A model generated the notes under the pieces. The model ran no database searches. It had not been told where the DNA came from and saw only the letters and a list, made by a program, of their open reading frames with translations. Source: Hofstenia miamia (lineage: Eukaryota > Xenacoelomorpha > Acoela). From it: 64,000 bases of DNA. The translations under genes and the position numbers were made by a program. The stretch is from assembly GCA_004352715.1 (NCBI GenBank), contig SCFE01000056.1, positions 1,568,750 through 1,632,749 on the forward strand. Direction: 5' to 3'. Positions 36,009 to 45,186 of this stretch are shown here, in pieces; position 1 is the first letter of the stretch, and every line of letters begins with the position of its first letter.

Positions 36009-37008
36009 NNNNNNNNNNNNNNNNNNNNNNNNNNNNNNNNNNNNNNNNNNNNNNNNNNNNNNNNNNNNNNNNNNNNNNNNNNNNNNNNNNNNNNNNNNNN
36101 NNNNNNNNNNNNNNNNNNNNNNNNNNNNNNNNNNNNNNNNNNNNNNNNNNNNNNNNNNNNNNNNNNNNNNNNNNNNNNNNNNNNNNNNNNNNNNNNNNNN
36201 NNNNNNNNNNNNNNNNNNNNNNNNNNNNNNNNNNNNNNNNNNNNNNNNNNNNNNNNNNNNNNNNNNNNNNNNNNNNNNNNNNNNNNNNNNNNNNNNNNNN
36301 NNNNNNNNNNNNNNNNNNNNNNNNNNNNNNNNNNNNNNNNNNNNNNNNNNNNNNNNNNNNNNNNNNNNNNNNNNNNNNNNNNNNNNNNNNNNNNNNNNNN
36401 NNNNNNNNNNNNNNNNNNNNNNNNNNNNNNNNNNNNNNNNNNNNNNNNNNNNNNNNNNNNNNNNNNNNNNNNNNNNNNNNNNNNNNNNNNNNNNNNNNNN
36501 NNNNNNNNNNNNNNNNNNNNNNNNNNNNNNNNNNNNNNNNNNNNNNNNNNNNNNNNNNNNNNNNNNNNNNNNNNNNNNNNNNNNNNNNNNNNNNNNNNNN
36601 NNNNNNNNNNNNNNNNNNNNNNNNNNNNNNNNNNNNNNNNNNNNNNNNNNNNNNNNNNNNNNNNNNNNNNNNNNNNNNNNNNNNNNNNNNNNNNNNNNNN
36701 NNNNNNNNNNNNNNNNNNNNNNNNNNNNNNNNNNNNNNNNNNNNNNNNNNNNNNNNNNNNNNNNNNNNNNNNNNNNNNNNNNNNNNNNNNNNNNNNNNNN
36801 NNNNNNNNNNNNNNNNNNNNNNNNNNNNNNNNNNNNNNNNNNNNNNNNNNNNNNNNNNNNNNNNNNNNNNNNNNNNNNNNNNNNNNNNNNNNNNNNNNNN
36901 NNNNNNNNNNNNNNNNNNNNNNNNNNNNNNNNNNNNNNNNNNNNNNNNNNNNNNNNNNNNNNNNNNNNNNNNNNNNNNNNNNNNNNNNNNNNNNNNNNNN
37001 NNNNNNNN

Positions 37009-37602
37009 TTATAGTCAAGTCTCCTACTATTAAGAATAGATATATATTCCTAGGGTTTAACTATCCAGTCGTTTCAAGCATTAATTATTTCGTACATGTA
37101 TAGATCGATAGTCAGACTAGGCAAGAATCAAAAAACTCCTAACCGTAACATAAGTGCGGTTTCATGACTGGCACAAGGACCCTTTGAATCGCTCCCGGGA
37201 TGGAATCCAGCCACTACTCAACACAACTTGCTTAGCTGAACATTTTATTAAAAATCAAACCAAAATAAATTATACTCCAAAGAATTTATTGTTCATCATT
37301 TTTCCTCTAAATTCTCAGCTATTTATTTAAAAAGTTTTCAGTACCTGCTGATTTTGAAATTTGAATTATTCTTCTGCCAATATGGCTGTTCTTACATAAG
37401 CATAATTTCACTTGTTACAATTTGTCAAAAATTACTTAATCAGCTCTGGTATTTTTCTTAGAATGTACAATATTGTAACTTGGTTGCATCTTACAAAATG
37501 AATAGGATAATTAACTAAATTTTTACAATCATAATTCTGATCACTATTAATCATTCGACGTTAATCTCTGTTTGCAGCTTATTCCTTTTGGATGACTCTA
37601 CA
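37009..37602 (-). repeat. Middle LTR copy (start hidden in gap)
   Basis: Matches 34777-35390 with scattered substitutions, ending GATGACTCTACA at 37602. The purine-rich AAGATGAGAG precedes it in the minus sense, as expected for a 3' LTR. Confidence 0.8.
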
Positions 37603-39859
37603 CTCTCATCTTAAAGCCTTACGGATTAAACCAGATATTGGGAAATCCAATGATGTTGATATTTCAATTGAACATAATAAAATCTTGAGATTCAACCTTT
37701 TTGTTGTAACACAAATAGATGTGAGAAAAAAAGAGTAGCACCACATGAACAAGTTTCTGAACCTTACATCCTGGACATCGCTTCAGCATGATGCTGTGTA
37801 ATTGGTTATCTAAGATGTTAACTTCTTTCTTTTGGAGATCTAAACAGTTACTTGTTACTAAGAAAAATTACCAATGTTTCTTGTTTACCTGGAGTTGCTG
37901 TTGGAATCAATGTTGCTCTAGTAAATGTTCACCTAAGCAACCTTCTGCCTATACATTATGTGTCTCTGGTATAGTTCACACTATAGCCAACCCAGTGATT
38001 TTACAATAAAAACAAATTAATCATTTTCAAAGATCTTAGATTTTTATTTTCACATATTATTTTGCAGTTAAAGCAAATCCATTTATTGAGGCTAAGTTGA
38101 ATCAGACTATATTTGGCTTACAACTTTAGTTGTTAAATTTAAAGCCCTTAGGAAAAGGAAGTTAGTTGGGACATTTTTTCAATATTAGTATTTTTCAAGC
38201 CAACATACACATATTGATATTGAAATTTTTGGAGAAATGTGTTATTAATAAGCATGAATGATGCAGAAATGTGAAACACATCAAAAGGCATGTGATAACT
38301 TTGACTTTTGCTTAAATAAGTAGTTGTGATCTAGGCTGAATGACAAAATATAATACTTATTTTTAAAAAATCATCAGATGATTATTGCTATGTTCATATA
38401 ATGCATTTGAGTTGACCCAAATGAGGTCACAGATGTTTCAAGCCCTGTTAATGCAGATTTTTTAGCAAATTTAGCAATCAGGTTTTGATATTTCAATCCC
38501 AAGGTCCTCTATTTCAATTTGAAAATTACATATATTGGTTAAAAAATGTACCAACCAAGGAAGCAATGTGAATTATCATTGCAATTAACATAAATAAAAA
38601 ATAATATTGTCAATGTATCAACATCAATTAATTCTTACAATTTTACAAAAATTTACATTTATAATGTCTAAATATTTACATAAGACATGCACTGGATACC
38701 AAAACAATATATTCTTTGTAGGAAACAGGTTTTTGAGTACTTTGAATTGAGTACTTGATCAGAAAAACTTGGAAGAAAAATACAATATAAAATCAGTAAA
38801 AATTGAAAGATTTTGAATTTCAATTTTTTTTATCAAACACAATTATATTTTAATTAACAAAATTTGGAAATATTGTAAAATAAATTAAATTTAAATTTTA
38901 ATACCACTTGGAATTAGAAAAAATTTGATCAAACTCAGAACTTTCCTTAAAAAATACTTAATTTATCTACACAAAAAGATTATTTTTTCTTAGATTCAGT
39001 TATTTACATCAGTATTTACATATTTACTGTCCAAGCAGTTCTTTTCATAATAGTAATAAAATACACTGCACACCTCAAACTGAAAAATGAAAACTATTAT
39101 TTACATCATGTACAACAATTTACAGAAAATGAATTAACAACACACAAAAAGAAATAATGAGAATCTTACCATAGTAAATCTAAAAGGGGATCAATGAGGA
39201 AAGAATGGAAACATACAAATGTTCTTTAAACAAATAGATACATATGCATTCTTACAAAAAAGAGGTGGTTAAAAAGTAATATTGCCATGCTAATATCTGA
39301 AAAGGGTTCAGGTTAATAAAATTAATATACACAATGTAGTAAAAATTATCTAAAAAACATCCTTATGGGAAGATATTGATTTAACTATATAATTAATAAT
39401 AAATGTCAAGATTTTTGAATTAATGATGTCTACAATGCTTCCAAATCCATCAGGCTTTTTGTGAACTGTAACAAAAATTAGATAGTATCTTGCCTTTACT
39501 TTTTGTTTTAAAAAACAGAATATTATTGTGTTATTTAATTATAAAATTCAAAAGGCAAGTTGGCTTTAAATCCTCTATAAAAATGTAACCAGCATGGAAT
39601 AAATTTCTATTATTGATTAAATTAGGCAATTTGCTGTATAATTATTATGATTTAAATGCAATTTGAGCTTTTGCATTAACATAAAAAGGCTTGCCAATGT
39701 GGGACATTGGGTTTTGAAAGAACTTGGAAATGTGATTTTGCATATCATGTCTAATAAATTCTTTCTGGTGTGCAATCTCTAATTATGGCTGAGCATAACT
39801 GATGTAAAGGATACCATTCTGAATTTAAACTATATTAATTATATTGTTTTAAGAGATGT
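37603..39859. other. AT-rich filler, probably 3' part of the LINE-B insertion
   Basis: Very AT-rich, CpG-poor sequence between the LINE-B coding remnant and the middle LTR. No gene is supported. The end of LINE-B and the return to LTR-element sequence could not be placed. Confidence 0.35.
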
Positions 39860-40820
39860 TTAAATATGACATAAATTTGGCAGCTGTATATCTTCTTGCT
39901 TATAACTACAGTATAGCAAGTATGTTAGACATGTGTGATCTTTATTTTTCCATACAGCTTCATTCATTGATGATGTTTGTATTTCATTACTCTTGGAAAT
40001 CAATGGCTGATATTGTAGTTGGTAAATAATCTTGGATTTTAGTAATGCATTGAATGCTTTTGCTTTAGCATAGATGGAGATTTTTTGATATGCAATAAAG
40101 TTAATGAGCAGTTTGTTCTTATCTATGAATTCCTTGAGATCATTCTGAAAAGGTTCTTTTAAACTGATTCTTACACATATTAAATTTATTATTTCATGAT
40201 TTATAGAGCAGTGAGTTCTCCAGTTAACTGCTCTGAACAATTCAGAATACATAGATTTATTCTTATTGATGGTAAGCCCACTGGTCTTTCCAAATTCTGT
40301 AATGTATTTATGTAATGCATTTAAACTAGATGACTCAGAAATAATAAAAGTTATATTGTCAGCAAATCAAAACATTTGATTAAATGCCTTCCATTAATAT
40401 ACTGCAAAAAAGGGTTAACTGCTAGAATATAAATAATGCAGGAAGGAAGGCAGCCCTGCCTCACATCTCTTTCAATCCTTATTACTGAGGATAGATTTCC
40501 ATTTATCATGAAATAAGATGAATTATCATTATATAGAGCTCTTATTAATGTAGCATCACTGGTAGTTGTTACTATTTATCAGCCAGATCTCACGCTTTTC
40601 TTGTTAGTGACTGGTAGTTGTAATATTTGTACATAATGTAAATACCATTGTATATAAAAACCAAAGCATTTTGTAAATAGAAGTAGTTTGAAGTGTATTC
40701 TCTTTGTGTTTGCTAGAATCACACCCCAGTGATTCTACATTAACTTTAAAATCCCATTATAAGTAAAGCATTGAATAGATAATTACAGTTGATAGAATTG
40801 CAGAGAGATGATGCTGAGGC
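39860..40820 (-). pseudogene. LINE-B (L1/Tx1-like) RT fragment
   Basis: In minus-strand order: INCNYLFNALLIMGF (about 40800-40745), INGNLSSVIRIERDVRQGC (about 40510-40450, the RQGCPLS region of LINE RTs with PLS altered), FADNITFII (about 40370-40340, standing for FADD, second Asp changed to Asn), SGLTINKNKS (about 40275), and a thumb-like region to 39860. The order and the SGL-x-IN-x-x-KS motif fit an L1/Tx1-like LINE. It is interrupted by the solo LTR at 40549-40739 and starts abruptly next to gag, as expected for a 5'-truncated insertion. Confidence 0.65.
40549..40739. mobile_element. Solo LTR-like element, 191 bp, TTAA target duplication
   Basis: The ends are inverted: TGTAGCATCACTG at 40549 and CAGTGATTCTACA ending 40739. 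The flanks are TTAA on both sides (40545-40548 and 40740-40743). It interrupts the LINE-B RT between INCNYLFN.. and ..INGNLSS. The interior carries a TATATAAAA box-like run near 40650. A solo LTR is the best fit; a small TTAA-type DNA element is the alternative. Confidence 0.7.
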
Positions 40821-40825
40821 AGCTT

Positions 40826-42090
40826 TTATGGTGTCTGAATAAGCCCATTTGATTGGAATCTTTCTGCCATCATGAGCTCAAAGATCTGGAGCCATTCCCG
40901 ACACGTTGGGTTGTAACCATCTACTCTGCCATTAAATTTTGGTAATGTGGCTTTACAAGGGATCATATTTTTTCCCACTTCTTGGTTTAGTATTGAGTTA
41001 GTGTATTTGGGTTTCATGTTTTTTGTTGTCCCTTCTTCTTTTCTCAATTGTGTGGTTATTGCCTTTGTGATCTCATCAATGAATTTCTTTTTCTCCACAT
41101 CATTCTCATCTTCCGAAGAATCTTCTGATAGGTGATCATGGAGTGGTGAAGCTTGTAGTTCGCGTTCTTTTCTACCTATGAACTGAAAGTTGTGGGACTG
41201 TATTTTGTCTTGTTCTTCTTTGGTCAGCTGCAATAGTCTCAGCTTGTCTTTTAATTGAGCTATTTCCTCTTGCCTCAAATCTTTATCTTCAATCAGTCGT
41301 CTATTCTCTACTTCCAGCAAGTCCTGTTGTGATTGTGCTGGCTGTTCATTCTTGCTTGTTTCGAGTCGAATTATTTTACTCTTCAGTTGTGTTATCTCTG
41401 CGGCTTGTATATCATTGTCTTGTATTAGCTGCCGGTTTGTTATCTCTAATACATTATTCTTTTCTTGCAAAAGCTGATTTTGTTCCAGAAATCTACTATT
41501 TGATTCTGTTAGTTGCTTTGTGAGTGCCTTAATCTCGTTCTGGAATACTTCACTTTGCTCAATTAGTCTGGTATCCATATCAACTTGGATATTCCTGATT
41601 GTTTCCCGCACTCGCCAACTCTATGTCTTCTATCTTTTTTGTTAGTAAACCAATTTCTTCTCGTAATAGTTTCTTGGTTTCGTTATTTTTTCTCAGAATT
41701 TCCATAATCTCTGGGGTTCCCGGTTCGGAAGAGGATTCCTGTCTTATTGACTCTGGGGTTTGGGTTGCTTCGGAATTCCTTGGGTATGATGACGATCGTG
41801 TCGCCATAGGGGTGGTGGTTTTCAGTATGGCTTTCTTTGCGCTTCCTCTCTTACTTTTGTTGTTTGTCATTATTTCTTGATGTCGTAGTGGCTTTCCAGT
41901 TTGGTTACGATTCAAGAGTCCAGTTTGCACTTGTTGTGGTTAAGGTTTTCTGCCTTTGCTGACTTTGTATTTCCGTTCACTGCTCTGTTGCTTCCTTTTT
42001 CCTTTTCCTTTGAGTTGTTTCAGAGTTTTGAAAGAGTATCACTGTGTGTTTCCTCTCTATTGACTTTGTTCTTATTTGTCACAGTCGCCA
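40826..42090 (-). pseudogene. Gag of the LTR retrotransposon, frameshifted
   Basis: Two long minus-strand frames (41580-41930 and 40826-41611) join across a frameshift near 41605. The N-terminal part is basic and Ser/Thr-rich. The middle (41200-41600) is a long coiled coil with repeated LLQEKNN and RQLIQDNDIQ-type heptads. The C-terminal part contains LPKFNGR and W-LQIFELMMAERF, the start of a Ty3/gypsy-type capsid domain. The frame then ends at the LINE-B junction, so most of the capsid and any zinc knuckle are missing. Upstream, between the LTR and 41930, a further stop breaks the leader coding. CpG is common here, unlike the surrounding island. Confidence 0.75.
42073..42090 (-). other. tRNA primer-binding site
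   Basis: Directly next to the LTR edge, the minus strand reads TGGCGACTGTGAC. It begins with the TGG that pairs with a tRNA 3' CCA. The tRNA identity was not determined. Its position fixes the element as minus-strand and 42091-42812 as the 5' LTR. Confidence 0.7.
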
Positions 42091-42812
42091 TGTAACATCC
42101 TCCACCTGGCCTATTTGCACCGTGTATTATTGCTAATAACTACCACTCAGTAAATTGCGGGTGAGGAGTTACTACATTAATGAACCGCCAAGCTTTTCCT
42201 CTCTACTTAACTAGCTAGGTTAATTGAGTACTAATCATCACTATTTAGGTGATGAAGCCGAGTGACATTTCCTCTTTGAATCATCTGTGGGCTACTGCCT
42301 GAAACCGATCTCCACATCACAGTTCCTCTCCTTCATGAATGATTGACTGAATCCACTGCACCATCTCAGCTCAATGAGGACTAATTATGTGTACCTTACT
42401 TTAGCTCAGTGCGTGTACTCATGTCAAGTTGTAACTGACTTAAACTCAATTTTGTAAAGTGTTTGTTTGTTTGATTAAGTAAAGCAACCGGGCATTGACA
42501 CTAACTGCATCTAAATAATATTAAAGTAGCCATTACCATAAAATTACTGGCTTAGTGAATTAATTAATAGATAGCAGTTTCCTATACTTACATTTAATAA
42601 CAATACATGTAAAGTCATTTATTCAGTCAATTATAGTCAAGTCTCCTACTATTAAGAATAGATATATATTCCTAAGGTTTGACTATCCAGTTGTTTCAAG
42701 CATCTATTATTTCATACATGTATAGATCGATAGTCAGACTAAGCAAGTGCAGTTTCATGACTGGCACAAGGACCCTTCTTTTGCAGCTTATTCCTTTTTG
42801 GGTGATGCTACA
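42091..42812 (-). repeat. 5' LTR, with internal deletion
   Basis: Matches 34038-34413 and 34777-35390, but lacks about 420 bases between GGACCCTTC and TTTTGCAGCTT that the other two copies retain. The short repeated CTTT at the junction suggests a microhomology deletion. Confidence 0.85.
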
Positions 42813-43090
42813 ATGAAAAAAGTCCACTTTTGAAAGACAGCCTAACTGTTCTAGGAGAGACAGGATGAAATCTGGATTTACAGTAAAAAACCAAACCCAT
42901 CCCTTGCTTTTGTGCCATGACCTATACTCTAAAGACAGTATCCATTTACACAACCATGGCCACCCTGCCCATTAATTTAGTCTCACACAACAACACAATG
43001 TGCAAGCCTCTTGATATCATAGCATTAACTAATGATTCAAGGTTATCCCTGTCATTTAGAGTTTGAACATTTAGAAATAAAATGTGATAT
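42813..43090 (-). pseudogene. LINE-A endonuclease N-terminus
   Basis: The minus strand reads ILFLNVQTLNDRDNLESLV and GLHIVLLCETKL, the first and second blocks of the APE-type endonuclease (N-x-R-TL, then LLCET with the catalytic Glu). The domain continues at 34037 on the far side of the LTR element with the YIVAYAPTE block. Confidence 0.75.
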
Positions 43091-43260
43091 TTAGACAACT
43101 GTAGATGCCTAGCAGTGCATCATTGCCCTCATCCTTGGGGTAGCCTTAATCTCTTTACTTTAATTCTGATTTCCATATAGCTCTTTGTTCTTTTGGCAGC
43201 ACCACTTTGTAAAAGGCAGCTTGCTTAACATTTAGTTAGTCATAAAAAGCACTACACAAT

Positions 43261-43460
43261 CCCTCACTAGGATTATGTAGTGCTAGCATTTTAAATGACC
43301 ATCCATATACCACCACATGGAGGCAGCTAAGGAACTCTTGGTAATCAGAGGCTAGTTATGCCTTGAGGTTTCCCCTCACTACTGTGTTGCACTTTGTAGA
43401 ATCTCATGGAATCCTATTGTCCATTAAGTTTCTGACAATCTACAAACAGACAGCTATATT
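43261..43460. repeat. Second copy of the 1-200 dispersed repeat
   Basis: Carries the same ordered blocks as bases 1-200. It lies upstream, in LINE-A sense, of the endonuclease, so it may be LINE-A leader. Confidence 0.5.
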
Positions 43461-43511
43461 AGTTCCTCAGTGAAGGCCCCAATAGAATGTTCCTCACTGT
43501 CTGCATTAACC

Positions 43512-43964
43512 CTACAAATTGTTCCATAATATAATAAGCCAGGATCTATCAAAATTTATGAGATGATTATATTTGTACTCATTAACTTTATCAGCTCCAG
43601 TATCAACAGCAACATAAAGTATCATCCCATTAACATCAATTGTCAACAGATTTTGTCTCATCAAGTTGGTGACAAATAAAATGACATGTGCTTGTTTCAT
43701 AGCACTTTTAGAATTTTAAATTTTCAGATTTAAACACTGTTTTGCCAGCTCAGACACTTAAACACAGTTGCTAGCATATTCTTCAGCCTCCCCTCTAATA
43801 AGAGCATTCTTCAAAATGTTAATAAATGTCATGCAATTCTTTTTAATGTGACCTGTTTGTCCACAATAATAGCATCTCACAATGTCATTAAATGATTTAG
43901 GTGTCAGACTCTTAACTGCTAACATGTACTGATTTTCTTCTCCCTGCTTGGTAGTGACTACCAA
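43512..43964 (-). pseudogene. Ty3/gypsy-like zinc knuckle and protease relic
   Basis: The minus strand encodes an intact CCHC knuckle, CYYCGQTGHIKKNC (about 43845-43886). After a frame change it encodes a retropepsin-like strand with active site, LLTIDVNGMILYVAVDTGAD (about 43585-43645). Same order as in the relic at 19890-21840 and of the same general type. It lies outside the ATGA-flanked LTR element, so it is a separate older fragment. Confidence 0.68.
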
Positions 43965-43969
43965 GGAAG

Positions 43970-45170
43970 AAACAAATTAGTTTGTCTAGATTATGCTCAG
44001 GGTTGAAAGTCACTTGCAAACTTAAGGAGGAAAACCCTTACAATATAAAAGAATAAGTCATATTGAGAATACTCAGACATATTTTTGTAATACAAAATTG
44101 TCTTTTGACTTGACTCCTGTAGTTTCAAAAATATTCTCCTTTTTTAAAATTTATTGCACACTGTAAGGTCTTGTACTGGGGTTTAATGTAAAGACAGTAT
44201 ATATATATATATATATATTATAATATACATAATTAGAATGGGATAATCTACTCCAATTAAAGGGAAAATGCAGCTTGGGAGAAGAATGGCTTTATAAGTG
44301 TACAAGTGTGATACAATTCCAATTGATACTTTCCAGGTCATTGCAAGGCAGAAATAGTTTTTCTCCTTAAGAATGGACACCATTTTCAGTTACATCTGGG
44401 AATCCTTGCAGAATATCTGTAGTGAGCTTACAAAAGTTTGCATTGAATGCCAGCCTCTTTGAACAACTAGCACAAGGTAATTTAGTCAAGCTTGTCAGTA
44501 AAGTAAAAGATACTTTAAGCATGAAATTTTATCTGAAAAAAATTTTAGACAAGTAAAAATGTTCTGCAAATCTTAAGTGTTTCATTTTATTCCCACAACT
44601 AACACATTTCAAAATGTATAGGTTTAGATTGATTAATCAAAAAGTATACTCAGATTCAACACTAATTGCATTCAAATTAATTCCAATTTTATTGTTTTTA
44701 GGTTTATTTGATCCTGTTGTATTCAATTTTTTGTTGACTTATGGAATATTTATTGTAAATAAATGGCTTAGAATAATCTTTCATAATGAATTACTTTATA
44801 ATATATTTTAGAAACCTGAGACACAATTGAGGTAGCAACAAATAAAGGGTAAACCTAAATTAGCCTTATTGATAGGCTTAAAAAAACAATAACATATGAA
44901 ATAAATCACAAATGTCACTTCAGAAGATTCCAATTTTTGCTGTCCCATTATTTTACTATACATGATGAAGTAATTCGTTGTGAAATATTAGGATGCCGTA
45001 CATTTAAATTATCCCTTTATATAAGAAATATATAACAATTTGCATAAAATATTACTACGATTAAATTTAAACTATTTGAGGTTGTATGGAAATTTACAAA
45101 TTAGTGTTGAAATTGAAAAAAATTACATTGAAGCATAATTTATACTATATTCATTTTATGTTTTATGCAG
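43970..45170. other. Upstream region of CCAR1; right edge of CpG-poor block
   Basis: AT-rich with a short (TA)n tract near 44200-44218. CpG dinucleotides reappear from about 44.97 kb. No upstream exon or promoter of CCAR1 could be fixed. The 3' splice site TTTTATGCAG at 45161-45170 precedes the first coding exon. Confidence 0.4.
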
Positions 45171-45186
45171 ATTAAATTGTTTATCA

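Larger units (their letters stand above)
34038..42812 (-). mobile_element. Multi-LTR Ty3/gypsy-like retrotransposon with ATGA target duplication
   Basis: Outer ends are TGTAACATCC at 34038 and GATGCTACA at 42812, flanked by a 4-bp direct repeat ATGA (34034-34037 and 42813-42816). In element (minus) order: 5' LTR 42812-42091, primer-binding site, gag from about 42090 to 40826, an inserted LINE fragment with a solo LTR inside it, a middle LTR (37602 down into the gap), a second internal segment (about 36008-35391), then the 3' LTR 35390-34038. This LTR-internal-LTR-internal-LTR layout suggests recombination between copies. No protease, RT or integrase is visible, so the copy is not autonomous as assembled. 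It splits the LINE-A endonuclease exactly. Confidence 0.8.

Noticed and set aside
41329-42095. Plus-strand frames opposite the gag gene
   Set aside because: They are complements of a coiled-coil gag frame, rich in Leu/Phe as expected for an antisense shadow, with no domain of their own.
17600-44900. Repeat-induced point mutation of the fungal type
   Set aside because: The gene content is animal. CpG loss with TpG/CpA gain is adequately explained by cytosine methylation and deamination.
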